Part shown: piece by piece, positions 1 to 6,743 of the stretch
Position numbering within the stretch: the first letter of the stretch is position 1
Layout: each line of letters opens with the position of its first letter
From: Spirochaeta sp.
GTDB taxonomy: Bacteria; Spirochaetota; Spirochaetia; Spirochaetales_E; Spirochaetaceae_B
Length of the DNA: 11,155 nt
Assembly (NCBI GenBank): GCA_030590585.1
Contig: JAUUYD010000033.1
Coordinates: forward strand, 1-11,155
Direction: 5' to 3'
Translations under genes and position numbers: made by a program
The notes under the pieces: model-generated
Seen by the model: the letters and a program-made list of their open reading frames with translations, nothing else
Database searches by the model: none
What the model was told of the DNA's origin: nothing

Positions 1-522
1 ATCGTTGAAGCACTGGCAAAGGCACACCGGGTGGATCAGATGCATATCATCGGTATCCGTGGTGGTTTCCAGATGCTCGGATTATCCCTGTCTGACCCCC
101 TGGGCATTGAAACCACCCCTGGTTCACGGGTGGCGGGGTTCGGTCTGCTTCCCCTGGATACGATCCTGGAAAAAGAGAAAACACTCAAGCAGACCGAAAC
201 CATGTTGAAATCTGACGGTTCACGGATTACAGGATATGAAATCCATCATGGCCGCACCGATTACCCTGAAAGAGACGAACTCTTCACGGATTCCGGCATT
301 GGCTGCCGGAAAGACCGGGTCTGGGGCACCTATCTGCACGGGATCTTCGAGAATATTAACTTTCGTAACGCCTTGTTATCAGAACTTCGCCGAGATGCCG
401 GTCTCGTCGAGGCGGCTGTAAGGGAATCGGAGAGAACGATGGATCAGGCGCTGGACCAATTCACCGACGTTTTCCGTAAGTCTGTGGATGTGGAAGCGCT
501 GATGGATATGATGGGTCTTTAA
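1..522 (+). CDS. cobQ: Cobyric acid synthase, C-terminal glutamine amidotransferase part (5' end outside window)
   Basis: This is the 3' end of a gene for the CobQ/CbiP enzyme, which amidates four side chains of adenosylcobyrinic acid a,c-diamide using glutamine and ATP in cobalamin synthesis. The frame is open from the first base, so the gene begins upstream of the window. Visible motifs are the nucleophile-elbow region GIRGGFQMLG (about 52-81), the GYEIHHGRT segment and YLHGIFEN, whose His (337-339) is the usual catalytic His of class I amidotransferases. In this family the elbow is normally GICGGYQMLG. Here the nucleophile Cys codon is CGT (Arg, 58-60), one transition from TGT. Unless this is a sequence error, the protein should not hydrolyse glutamine by the normal route. 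The gene ends 21 bp from the convergent cbiB gene. Family assignment is firm; activity is doubtful. Confidence 0.9.
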   Translation: MVEALAKAHRVDQMHIIGIRGGFQMLGLSLSDPLGIETTPGSRVAGFGLLPLDTILEKEKTLKQTETMLKSDGSRITGYEIHHGRTDYPERDELFTDSGIGCRKDRVWGTYLHGIFENINFRNALLSELRRDAGLVEAAVRESERTMDQALDQFTDVFRKSVDVEALMDMMGL

Positions 523-543
523 AATTGCTCAACTTTATGTTCC

Positions 544-1539
544 TCACATGTTCAATTTTCTCCAGAAGAACCAAATTGTCATGTTCATAAGAATGAGCAG
601 TGGCAGAATCAACACCATAGACCAGGTAAGCAAGTGGGATAAATGTCGTAAATCAGCTGCATCAGGGTGTCTTCCTGCCTCATTGATTACATAAGTTTCT
701 TTTTTTTCAAGCTTGATTCCCAGAGCACCGGCAGCGGCGGCCATGGTCCATCCGGAATTAGGGCTGGAGCAGTTTCGTGCATCACTCCTTATTACCCGAA
801 CAGCGTTGACGGCATCCAATCCTGATGGAACAGCTGCAGCCGCCATGATCCAACCGGCAGCCCGCGAGGGTAACCATGTAAGAATATCATCCAGACGGGC
901 CGCCGCTTTTCCTCCCCATTCTTTATCACCATCCCGGTATCCCAGCATGGCATCTGCTGTGTTGATATAGCGGTAACACCAGGCTGCAGGCAGACCGCCA
1001 ATCGAGTACCAGAAGAATGGTGCTGCGATACTGTCTGTGAAATTCTCTGCCAACGATTCTATTGCTGCCGAAGCAACAGCTGATGCATCCAGAGTGTCGA
1101 CAGGCCTGCTTACAAGATGATAGGAAGCCTGATGGCGAGCCTCTGATAGGTTTCCATTTTCAAGAGCTTTTCCAACTGATTTCCCGGCATTCAGCAGGCC
1201 TCGAAAAGAGAAAGCCCCTTTCAATAACAGAGCGGCCAGGAGAACTGCAGATAGTTGATATAAAAGATTCTCGTTGTCAGCCAGTTTCATGATGCCCCAT
1301 TGCAGGATTCCTGTTAATCCCAGGGTTGAAAGAACACCCATGATGACGATGAATAGTCCATACAGGAATAAACGTCGGTATCCGGTATGTGGACGGCGTT
1401 TCCAAAGAGAAGAGATTAGTGACCCTTGCCATCCGACGGGATGCAAGGTTGTTGGGGGATCCCCGAAAAGAATATCAATCAGAATGGAAATGAGAATGAC
1501 TGCAGTAGAAAAAACCGGCGATAATAAAAACAGATCCAT
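544..1539 (-). CDS. cbiB: Adenosylcobinamide-phosphate synthase (CbiB/CobD family)
   Basis: This is an integral membrane enzyme that attaches (R)-1-amino-2-propanol phosphate (or a related aminoalcohol) to adenosylcobyric acid, giving adenosylcobinamide phosphate. The product is 331 residues, the usual family length. Recognisable features are the N-terminal IDILFGDPP...HPV motif (about 21-35) right after the first hydrophobic segment, SRPVDTLDAS near 144-153, and the highly characteristic stretch ESLAENFTDSIAAPFFW followed by NTADAMLGYRD (about 161-203). Several hydrophobic segments are visible, including ones near 10-25, 60-80, 95-110 and at the C-terminus. The ATG at 1537-1539 has only a weak GGGTAG-type ribosome site upstream. 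It faces cobQ tail to tail, so the two cobalamin genes are not in one transcript although they act in consecutive steps. Confidence 0.93.
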   Translation of the reverse strand: MDLFLLSPVFSTAVILISILIDILFGDPPTTLHPVGWQGSLISSLWKRRPHTGYRRLFLYGLFIVIMGVLSTLGLTGILQWGIMKLADNENLLYQLSAVLLAALLLKGAFSFRGLLNAGKSVGKALENGNLSEARHQASYHLVSRPVDTLDASAVASAAIESLAENFTDSIAAPFFWYSIGGLPAAWCYRYINTADAMLGYRDGDKEWGGKAAARLDDILTWLPSRAAGWIMAAAAVPSGLDAVNAVRVIRSDARNCSSPNSGWTMAAAAGALGIKLEKKETYVINEAGRHPDAADLRHLSHLLTWSMVLILPLLILMNMTIWFFWRKLNM

Positions 1540-1581
1540 GCTTAATACTACCCTATACTGCTTTTTTAGGCTGTTAGATTC

Positions 1582-1779
1582 TCAGGTACTGGAAATAAAA
1601 TTCAGGCCTTCTTCCATAATGGAGAACCCATTTTCCAATTCATCTTCACCAATAACCAGGGGCATGAGCACCCGTATAACGTTACTGCAGGTTCCGCAGG
1701 AAAGTAGAATAAGTCCTTTTGTTAAACAGTATTTCGTCAGTTCTTTGGCCTTGCCGGCAGCCTGTCCGGGAGGTCGGAG
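1582..1779 (-). pseudogene. gabT: 3' remnant of a 4-aminobutyrate aminotransferase gene
   Basis: Sixty-five codons plus a TGA stop read as the C-terminal end of a class III aminotransferase of the GabT type. The reading includes KGLILLSCGT (residues 21-30 of the fragment), then NVIRVLMPLVI and the amphipathic tail EEGLNF. In intact GabT proteins this piece follows some 380-400 residues of PLP domain that are absent here. There is no start codon at the front. The frame begins directly after the adenine deaminase TAA stop and is in the same frame as that gene. The most likely history is a deletion or recombination that joined the 3' end of a gabT gene to the end of ade. It should not produce an aminotransferase. 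Identification rests on conserved C-terminal wording, which is quite specific. Confidence 0.8.
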
Positions 1780-3528
1780 TTATCGATGATCCGACATAAA
1801 AAGATTCTGTTTGGAGCCATCCCCGGTTCGGAAAATACCATGGTCGGTAATCTTGATATCCGGGCTGACCGGCAATGTTAGAGTACTGAAAGACATCAGG
1901 GGATTCCGATGTTCGAATCCCAGGCGCCTCATCGAATCGACGACTTTCTCGACTTCACCGGATAGGACCTCCATGGGTTCTTCAGATAGGATTCCACCTA
2001 CCGGTAGAGCCATTGAGGCCTGTATCTCGCCATCGGAAACAACACAGATGCCCCCCTGATTTCGTATAACCCATTTCATGGCAATTTCCATGTCTTCGGG
2101 ATTATCGCCTGCCGCCAGCAGGTTGTGATGATCGAGTGCATAGGACGTCGCTGCAGCCCCGCCACGGAAGAAGCATCCGGTCATGAACCCCTGAGCGAAT
2201 CCGGCATCACCACTGTATCTATCCACAACCAGTACAAGGTTCCCGTCGGTATGCTCCCAATTAACCCGGCCGTTTATGACCGGTAGTTCGATTGAACTTT
2301 CCCTGGTGTAGGTGTTCTTCCGGTTCTTCTCCATCACCAGAATCCGAATTATCGGGGAATCGTCCGAAGGTGTCAGATTAAACATCTCCCTGCGGATATC
2401 GTCTTCTTTTAGGCGAAGGCTGGTCTTGAATTTCTTTCCGAATTGCAGTTGTGAGGTTCCGGAATCTACCGATTGGGTGTAAGAGTTGTATTCATGCCCT
2501 TTGCGGAAGACTTTTATGATCCGGAACTCTGATGAATTGTCCTCAAGCAGCAGCAAATCGGCAAGTTTCCCGGGAGATACGGCACCTCTATCTCTGAAAC
2601 CCATTCTGCAGGCCGGAGCCCAGGATGATGCCGTGACCGCATGTCCCAAGGGGAGTCCCAGTCTCAGGGCTTTTCTGATAATGAAATCGAGGTGTCCGTC
2701 CCTGCTCAGGATATCCGGCGGAACATCATCAGTAACAAAACAGTACAAGCCTTCACAACTGTCGTCTCTGAGGATTTGCACAATTTCCTTCGATACGGAT
2801 TTCTCCTGGATTTCCACGAACATTCCACTCTCAAAGCGCTGATGCATCCCCTCGGGGTCCTGAAGACAATGATCCGAATCCACACCGGCATAAAGGACTT
2901 TCGCCAATTCCAGATCCCTGATGGATGGGCAGTGTCCTTCAATCGCGGCCAGTGGAAATGTTTCTCTGACCGCAGCGATCATTTCAGTCGTTCGTCCGGC
3001 TTCCATTCTAGCGAGAGATGAGAAATCCATTATCTCCCCGAGGCAAATCACTTCGGGATATTTACGAAACAATGTCACGGCATCTTCAGGACTGATAATG
3101 CCACCGGTTGTCTCCTGAACAGGGGATGTGGAAGGAACCGAACTGGGAACTCCGTAAAAGATATCTATCGGAGAGCCGGAGGAAACCCGAATCATCTCTT
3201 CAATCCCGTCAAAACCGAAGACATTGGCAATTTCATGAGGTTCGGAAACAACGGTAGTAACTCCCCGGTGGAGAACTGCATGTCCGAAGGTTTCAGGTGT
3301 GCACAGGGAACTCTCGATATGAAGATGAATATCAATCAAACCAGGAATCAGGGGCCGGCCTCCGCATTCCACAATATGTTCCGGTTGGAAATTATGGTCT
3401 GAAGCATTCCCGGTATACAGGATACGCTCTCCCAAAACCGCAATGTCCTGACGGACCCATCGACGGGTATAGACGTTGTACACCTCGGCATCAAGAAACA
3501 GCGTATCAATTCTCATGGCGGATCTCAT
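1780..3528 (-). CDS. ade: Adenine deaminase (amidohydrolase superfamily)
   Basis: The predicted cytosolic metalloenzyme converts adenine to hypoxanthine and ammonia. The 582-residue product has the normal length and domain order: a metal-binding amidohydrolase barrel with PGLIDIHLHIESS (HLH at 68-70), SEPHE (95-99), GEIMDF (E165), EGHCP (H199), SDH (H220) and FVTDD (about 264-268), then the Ade-specific C-terminal domain with GFAQGF, a DHHN element and the MSFSTLTLPVSP end. All expected metal ligands are present, but the residue after H220 is Cys, where family members I recall have Glu. The start overlaps the end of lacI by 23 bp. ATG at 3526-3528 and an in-frame ATG at 3514-3516 are both possible, and neither has a strong ribosome site, so translational coupling is likely. 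Its location after lacI and the shared operator link it to the nucleoside phosphorylase operon. A substrate other than adenine (a modified purine) cannot be excluded. Confidence 0.9.
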   Translation of the reverse strand: MRSAMRIDTLFLDAEVYNVYTRRWVRQDIAVLGERILYTGNASDHNFQPEHIVECGGRPLIPGLIDIHLHIESSLCTPETFGHAVLHRGVTTVVSEPHEIANVFGFDGIEEMIRVSSGSPIDIFYGVPSSVPSTSPVQETTGGIISPEDAVTLFRKYPEVICLGEIMDFSSLARMEAGRTTEMIAAVRETFPLAAIEGHCPSIRDLELAKVLYAGVDSDHCLQDPEGMHQRFESGMFVEIQEKSVSKEIVQILRDDSCEGLYCFVTDDVPPDILSRDGHLDFIIRKALRLGLPLGHAVTASSWAPACRMGFRDRGAVSPGKLADLLLLEDNSSEFRIIKVFRKGHEYNSYTQSVDSGTSQLQFGKKFKTSLRLKEDDIRREMFNLTPSDDSPIIRILVMEKNRKNTYTRESSIELPVINGRVNWEHTDGNLVLVVDRYSGDAGFAQGFMTGCFFRGGAAATSYALDHHNLLAAGDNPEDMEIAMKWVIRNQGGICVVSDGEIQASMALPVGGILSEEPMEVLSGEVEKVVDSMRRLGFEHRNPLMSFSTLTLPVSPDIKITDHGIFRTGDGSKQNLFMSDHR

Positions 3529-4546
3529 TCACTGAACTTCGAATAATTATCTTGCCGCTCAAAGTAATATTTTTTTTTTCATCCGGAGTTTTGATGGAAT
3601 TCAGAAGCAGTTCCGCGGCTTGGAACCCGGCCTTAATGATATTGAGATCGATAGTAGTCAGTGGGGGATCGGCCAATACCGAGTAAAGTGAATTGTTCCT
3701 GCCGATGATGGATATGTCACCCGGGACGGTCATACCGGTGGACTTGACAGCGGTCAACGCGCTGGAAGCCATCAGATCGGACATGCAGCAAATCGCCGTG
3801 ATATCCCTTCTTGAAGCCATGAAGCCGCTGATCTTCAGAAATGTGTCTTCATGGGAATAATTACCGAACATAATCAAATTGTTGTCCAGGGTAATTCCGT
3901 GATCTTTCAGCGATCTTCGGTACTTCGACAGAACCAGCTGCATGTGTTCTCCTCTTTGTCGTCCCAATACCATAAGGATTTTTTTATGTCCGGCATCAAG
4001 CAGGAACTCCAGCCCGCGAATAGATTCGAGATCGTCGATTATCACCTGATTGATGAGTTCAGGTACTTTTGGGATATTCAAGGTCGCGAAAGGTTTTCCT
4101 GTGTCCTGTAGTTCCCGGATATTCAGCAGAATATGATCCATAGGGCAGAATCCGGTACTGAACAGGATATAACCGTCACAACCGGCGCTGTTACGGAGCT
4201 GCTCCCTGACATTCTCTTTTGAAGTCGAAGCCGAGGATGGAAAGAACAGGAGGCTGTAACCTTCCGCAGCCAGGCGTTTCTGAACCCCTGACAAGAGTGT
4301 ATTGGTATATCCGTTCTGAAACAGAGGTATATTTGTGGGAATGATAATTCCGATCACCCTGGATTCATGCCGGGAAAGACTGCTGGCGAAAAGATTTCTG
4401 CGGTAATTAAGTAATACCGCAGCTTTATCGATTTTATCTTTTGTACCGGCACTGACGCGGTTTGTATCCGGATTGTTCAAATAAATGGATACGGATGCTG
4501 CTGATATACCGACCCTTTCGGCAATATCCTTTAGACTGGCTCCCAT
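3506..4546 (-). CDS. LacI-family transcriptional repressor
   Basis: This is a DNA-binding regulator with a typical LacI/GalR layout over 346 residues. The N-terminal helix-turn-helix is at about 4-23 (SLKDIAERVGISAASVS), the hinge lies near NLFASSLSRHESRVIG (51-66), and a periplasmic-binding-protein-like effector domain follows, ending in PPLTTIDLN and the usual C-terminal KIIIRSS. It is divergent from the transporter operon and overlaps ade, so it most likely senses the imported compound or a purine product. A matching operator lies over its own -10 region and over the transporter promoter. ATG at 4544-4546 is the only sensible start, since a TAA lies in frame seven codons upstream. There is no Shine-Dalgarno sequence and a TATAAT sits only four bases before the ATG, so the mRNA may be leaderless. 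Codons 323-326 contain a run of ten A residues. Confidence 0.93.
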   Translation of the reverse strand: MGASLKDIAERVGISAASVSIYLNNPDTNRVSAGTKDKIDKAAVLLNYRRNLFASSLSRHESRVIGIIIPTNIPLFQNGYTNTLLSGVQKRLAAEGYSLLFFPSSASTSKENVREQLRNSAGCDGYILFSTGFCPMDHILLNIRELQDTGKPFATLNIPKVPELINQVIIDDLESIRGLEFLLDAGHKKILMVLGRQRGEHMQLVLSKYRRSLKDHGITLDNNLIMFGNYSHEDTFLKISGFMASRRDITAICCMSDLMASSALTAVKSTGMTVPGDISIIGRNNSLYSVLADPPLTTIDLNIIKAGFQAAELLLNSIKTPDEKKNITLSGKIIIRSSVNEIRHEN

Positions 4547-4550
4547 ACTT

Positions 4551-4556
4551 ATTATA
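4551..4556 (-). promoter_or_regulatory. Probable -10 element of the lacI-ade transcript
   Basis: On the minus strand this reads TATAAT, a perfect consensus -10 hexamer, four bases before the lacI start codon. No convincing -35 is found at 16-18 bp: a TTGATG lies at 20 bp and a TTGACA farther away. Transcription from this element would start at or next to the ATG. The LacI-type operator at 4554-4569 overlaps it, which would give autoregulation. Confidence 0.5.
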
Positions 4557-4569
4557 TTAAACGCTTAAC
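4554..4569. promoter_or_regulatory. LacI-family operator 1 (lacI-ade side)
   Basis: ATATTAAACGCTTAAC contains a 12-bp near-palindrome TTAAACGCTTAA with ten of twelve positions symmetric around the central CG. It fits the AANCGNTT core known for LacI-family operators. The same 16 bases recur at 4788-4803. It overlaps the lacI -10 hexamer and is therefore placed to repress lacI and ade. Binding by the adjacent regulator is inferred. Confidence 0.8.
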
Positions 4570-4665
4570 CTTTTCGCATCAAGGGAAGTGTCTGTCAAGG
4601 GACGGAACAATGGTCCACCGTTAAAAAATATCACAGTAGGAAACCTGGCCCATAAATGGGGATTA

Positions 4666-4695
4666 TTGAAATTATTAATAAAATCTACTTACAAT
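4666..4695 (+). promoter_or_regulatory. Possible second, upstream promoter for the transporter operon
   Basis: TTGAAA (4666-4671) and TACAAT (4690-4695) are separated by 18 bp, each one mismatch from consensus, in an AT-rich stretch that includes the palindrome TTATTAATAA (4672-4681). Transcripts starting near 4702 would run through operator 2. It could give basal expression or be fortuitous in AT-rich DNA. The rest of the 282-bp control region (4570-4665 and 4696-4759) shows no gene or clear structure. Confidence 0.35.
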
Positions 4696-4759
4696 GAGGT
4701 TATATTGGTATGATACATGGATTTCTGCCTTCGATGAGCTCAATGAATGATTTTTGACC

Positions 4760-4789
4760 TTGACAAATGGGAAGAATCAAAAATATGAT
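4760..4789 (+). promoter_or_regulatory. Main promoter of the transporter-nucleoside phosphorylase operon
   Basis: A perfect -35 TTGACA (4760-4765) is followed after 18 bp by TATGAT (4784-4789), one mismatch from the -10 consensus. The expected start is near 4796, leaving a leader of about 33 nt with the ribosome site AAGGAGAG. Operator 2 covers the end of the -10 and the start point, the classical position for repression. Confidence 0.75.
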
Positions 4790-4803
4790 ATTAAACGCTT
4801 AAC
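4788..4803. promoter_or_regulatory. LacI-family operator 2 (transporter operon side)
   Basis: This is an exact second copy of the 16-bp operator found at 4554-4569, in the same orientation and 234 bp away centre to centre. It overlaps the last bases of the -10 element and the predicted transcription start of the rightward operon. Two identical sites flanking a divergent control region suggest joint repression and possibly DNA looping by a tetrameric or dimer-of-dimers regulator; the looping is inference. Confidence 0.82.
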
Positions 4804-4828
4804 TAAACTCATTAAAAGGAGAGATGAA

Positions 4829-5905
4829 ATGAAAATGAAAACAGGGCTCATCGTTCTGACATTGATGCTTATGGCAACCATGATGTTCGCCACCGGTGCC
4901 GACGAACAGGCAGAATCAATGGAAGGCTCCGACATGCCTTTCAAGGGTCAGACTCTGACGATATCGATGTGGGGATACAACATGGATCTCCTCGAAAAGA
5001 ACATCATTGTTCCATTTGAAGAGAAATACGGCGTCGAAATCGTTACGGAAACCGGTAACAACTCGGACCGTTTCACCAAGATGGTGGCAAGGAAGAACAA
5101 GCCTCTCGTCGATATAGCACTTTTTGCCGGATCATGGGCCTATAAGGCCATGGAAGAGGGTATCATCAAGCCGTACAACCCTTCGCTTCTGGAAAACCTG
5201 GACTCCATCATGGACTCGGCGAAGGATCCCCTGGGCAACAACTACGCCGTCGGTTACACCATTCAGCATCTGGGTCTGTTCTACAGGACGGACAAAGTCA
5301 AAGAAATCACATCATGGAAAGACCTCTCCAGAGCTGATCTGGTCGGATACCTCACCATTCCCAAGATTACTACGACATACGGACCTTCCTTGATTTACAT
5401 GCTGTCCAAAGCCTGGACCGGTGATTTCTACAACACCGATGTCGGCTGGGAGAAGCTGGAAGAACTGGTCCCCTCATTGGTAACGGCCTACTCCCGATCC
5501 TCCGAAATGAACACTCTGGTTCTACAGGAAGAAATCTATGCGGCTCCCTATGCCAGTTTTGCCTGGGGCGGAATCAAGAACTCCGGTCTCCCTGTGAAAA
5601 GTGTCATCCCGAAAGAAGGACTGGTAGGATCTTTCAGTATGGTGAGCATCGGTGCCGGAACTCAGAAAGAAGAACTGGCCCATCTGTATATCGATCACCT
5701 GCTTTCCTATGATGTTCAGCTTTCTGAAGCAATGGACCTCGTGGACTCACCCGTCCACAACGATGTTGTACTGCCGCCGGAAATCGCCGGAAATCTCACC
5801 TATGGCGACGACCTTCTCGGTCAATTGAACTTTTTCAGTCATGAGGAAATGGCTGCAAACCAGGAAGAATGGATCGACCGCTGGAACGCGATTTTCTCTG
5901 AATAA
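4829..5905 (+). CDS. PotD-like extracellular solute-binding protein of an ABC importer
   Basis: The exported binding protein captures the substrate for the permeases encoded next. The 358 residues start with a signal sequence: a basic MKMK, a hydrophobic core at about 6-20, and a likely cleavage around FATGA (20-24). There is no lipobox Cys. The mature part matches the spermidine/putrescine-binding (PotD) branch: LTISMWGYN near 43-51, the hinge-region GYTIQHLGLFYRTDKV corresponding to the family PYTWGTTGLxYNxxK element, then VIPKEG and SIGAGTQKEELAHLYIDHLLS. An aromatic of that element is replaced by Ile, so polyamines are not an assured ligand. The start at 4829 is chosen because AAGGAGAG lies seven bases upstream. 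An in-frame TTG at 4754 would place the promoter inside the gene. It is the first gene of the operon, under operator 2. Confidence 0.88.
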   Translation: MKMKTGLIVLTLMLMATMMFATGADEQAESMEGSDMPFKGQTLTISMWGYNMDLLEKNIIVPFEEKYGVEIVTETGNNSDRFTKMVARKNKPLVDIALFAGSWAYKAMEEGIIKPYNPSLLENLDSIMDSAKDPLGNNYAVGYTIQHLGLFYRTDKVKEITSWKDLSRADLVGYLTIPKITTTYGPSLIYMLSKAWTGDFYNTDVGWEKLEELVPSLVTAYSRSSEMNTLVLQEEIYAAPYASFAWGGIKNSGLPVKSVIPKEGLVGSFSMVSIGAGTQKEELAHLYIDHLLSYDVQLSEAMDLVDSPVHNDVVLPPEIAGNLTYGDDLLGQLNFFSHEEMAANQEEWIDRWNAIFSE

Positions 5906-5912
5906 CTGAATC

Positions 5913-6743
5913 ATGAACCAGCTTCATTTCAAACGCACCCTGCTGCTGTTGCTGGCGCCGGGTTGCGTTTTCTTGGTTTTTTTCTTCCTTGCCCCGCTGC
6001 TGTTCGTACTGGGAGAAAGCTTACGCGGCAGCGATGGTGGGGTCACTCTGTCCAGATATCTAGAGGTATTGACGGATCCCCAGTTTCAGAAAGTGTACCT
6101 CAGGACTCTGAAAATGGCCCTCATCGTCACCCCGATAGCCGTCCTGCTGGCATATCCCAGTGCATATCTGCTCACGAAACTGCCGGCCGGGCGAAAGTCG
6201 TTTCTCATGTCACTGGTAATCCTCCCGTTAATGACCAATCCGGTCGCAAGAACCTACGCCTGGATTGTTATGCTCGGGAAATACGGGATAATTAACCAGT
6301 CCCTCCAGTTCCTGAGATTGACCCGGGAACCGGCCCGGCTGATGTATACCGAAGGTGCCATTATCGTCGGTCTGCTTCAATTGTTCATGCCGATCATGGT
6401 CCTGACCCTGGTCAGCGCCATGGAAAATGTACCCGATGACGTGGAAGAGGCGGCCCTCAGCCTCGGCTCCAACCGATTCGGAAGTTTCATCCGTATGATT
6501 GTCCCCTTGTCCTTCGACGGCCTGATCCTCGGTGTCACTCTTGTATTTACCGGATGTATTACGGCGTATGTCACCCCGGCCATTCTCGGCGGTTCCCGGG
6601 TCCTGACGCTATCCACCCTCATGAGGCAGGAAGCCCTGGTTCTGATGAACTGGGAAGCCGCCACCGTCATCGCGGTTATCATGATTGTCACCACTCTCAT
6701 CCTGTATAACGGGTTGAGATTGCTGAGGCCGAGGGACGTATGA
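5913..6743 (+). CDS. ABC transporter permease, PotB-like
   Basis: This inner-membrane subunit forms half of the translocation channel. The 276-residue product has about six hydrophobic segments: one near 12-33, then four between about 66 and 170, and a last one at 245-268. It also carries the cytoplasmic coupling motif EEAALSLGS (178-186) of the binding-protein-dependent permease family, with the later G replaced in part (NRFGSFIRMIVP). Length and order match PotB, the first permease of spermidine/putrescine-type importers. The gene starts seven bases after the binding-protein stop, with little ribosome-site sequence, and overlaps the next gene by four bases (ATGA), indicating coupled translation. 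Confidence 0.9.
   Translation: MNQLHFKRTLLLLLAPGCVFLVFFFLAPLLFVLGESLRGSDGGVTLSRYLEVLTDPQFQKVYLRTLKMALIVTPIAVLLAYPSAYLLTKLPAGRKSFLMSLVILPLMTNPVARTYAWIVMLGKYGIINQSLQFLRLTREPARLMYTEGAIIVGLLQLFMPIMVLTLVSAMENVPDDVEEAALSLGSNRFGSFIRMIVPLSFDGLILGVTLVFTGCITAYVTPAILGGSRVLTLSTLMRQEALVLMNWEAATVIAVIMIVTTLILYNGLRLLRPRDV

Noticed and set aside
521..559. Inverted repeat AAAATTG / CAATTTT between cobQ and cbiB as a bidirectional terminator
   Set aside because: The stem is seven mostly A-T pairs with a 25-base loop and overlaps both gene ends, too weak to call a terminator.
1274..1789. Open plus-strand frame of 171 codons opposite cbiB and the gabT remnant
   Set aside because: It is antisense to a clear cbiB and to the GabT-like fragment. 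Its translation has no domain character and is rich in Ser, Arg and Pro, as shadow frames usually are.
4658..4699. Thirteen-codon open frame in the control region as a leader peptide
   Set aside because: It has no clear ribosome site, no regulatory codon run and no attenuator-like hairpins after it.
4754..4828. Upstream TTG start that would lengthen the solute-binding protein by 25 residues
   Set aside because: It would place the -35, -10 and operator within the gene and put residues ahead of a normal signal peptide; the ATG at 4829 has an ideal ribosome site.
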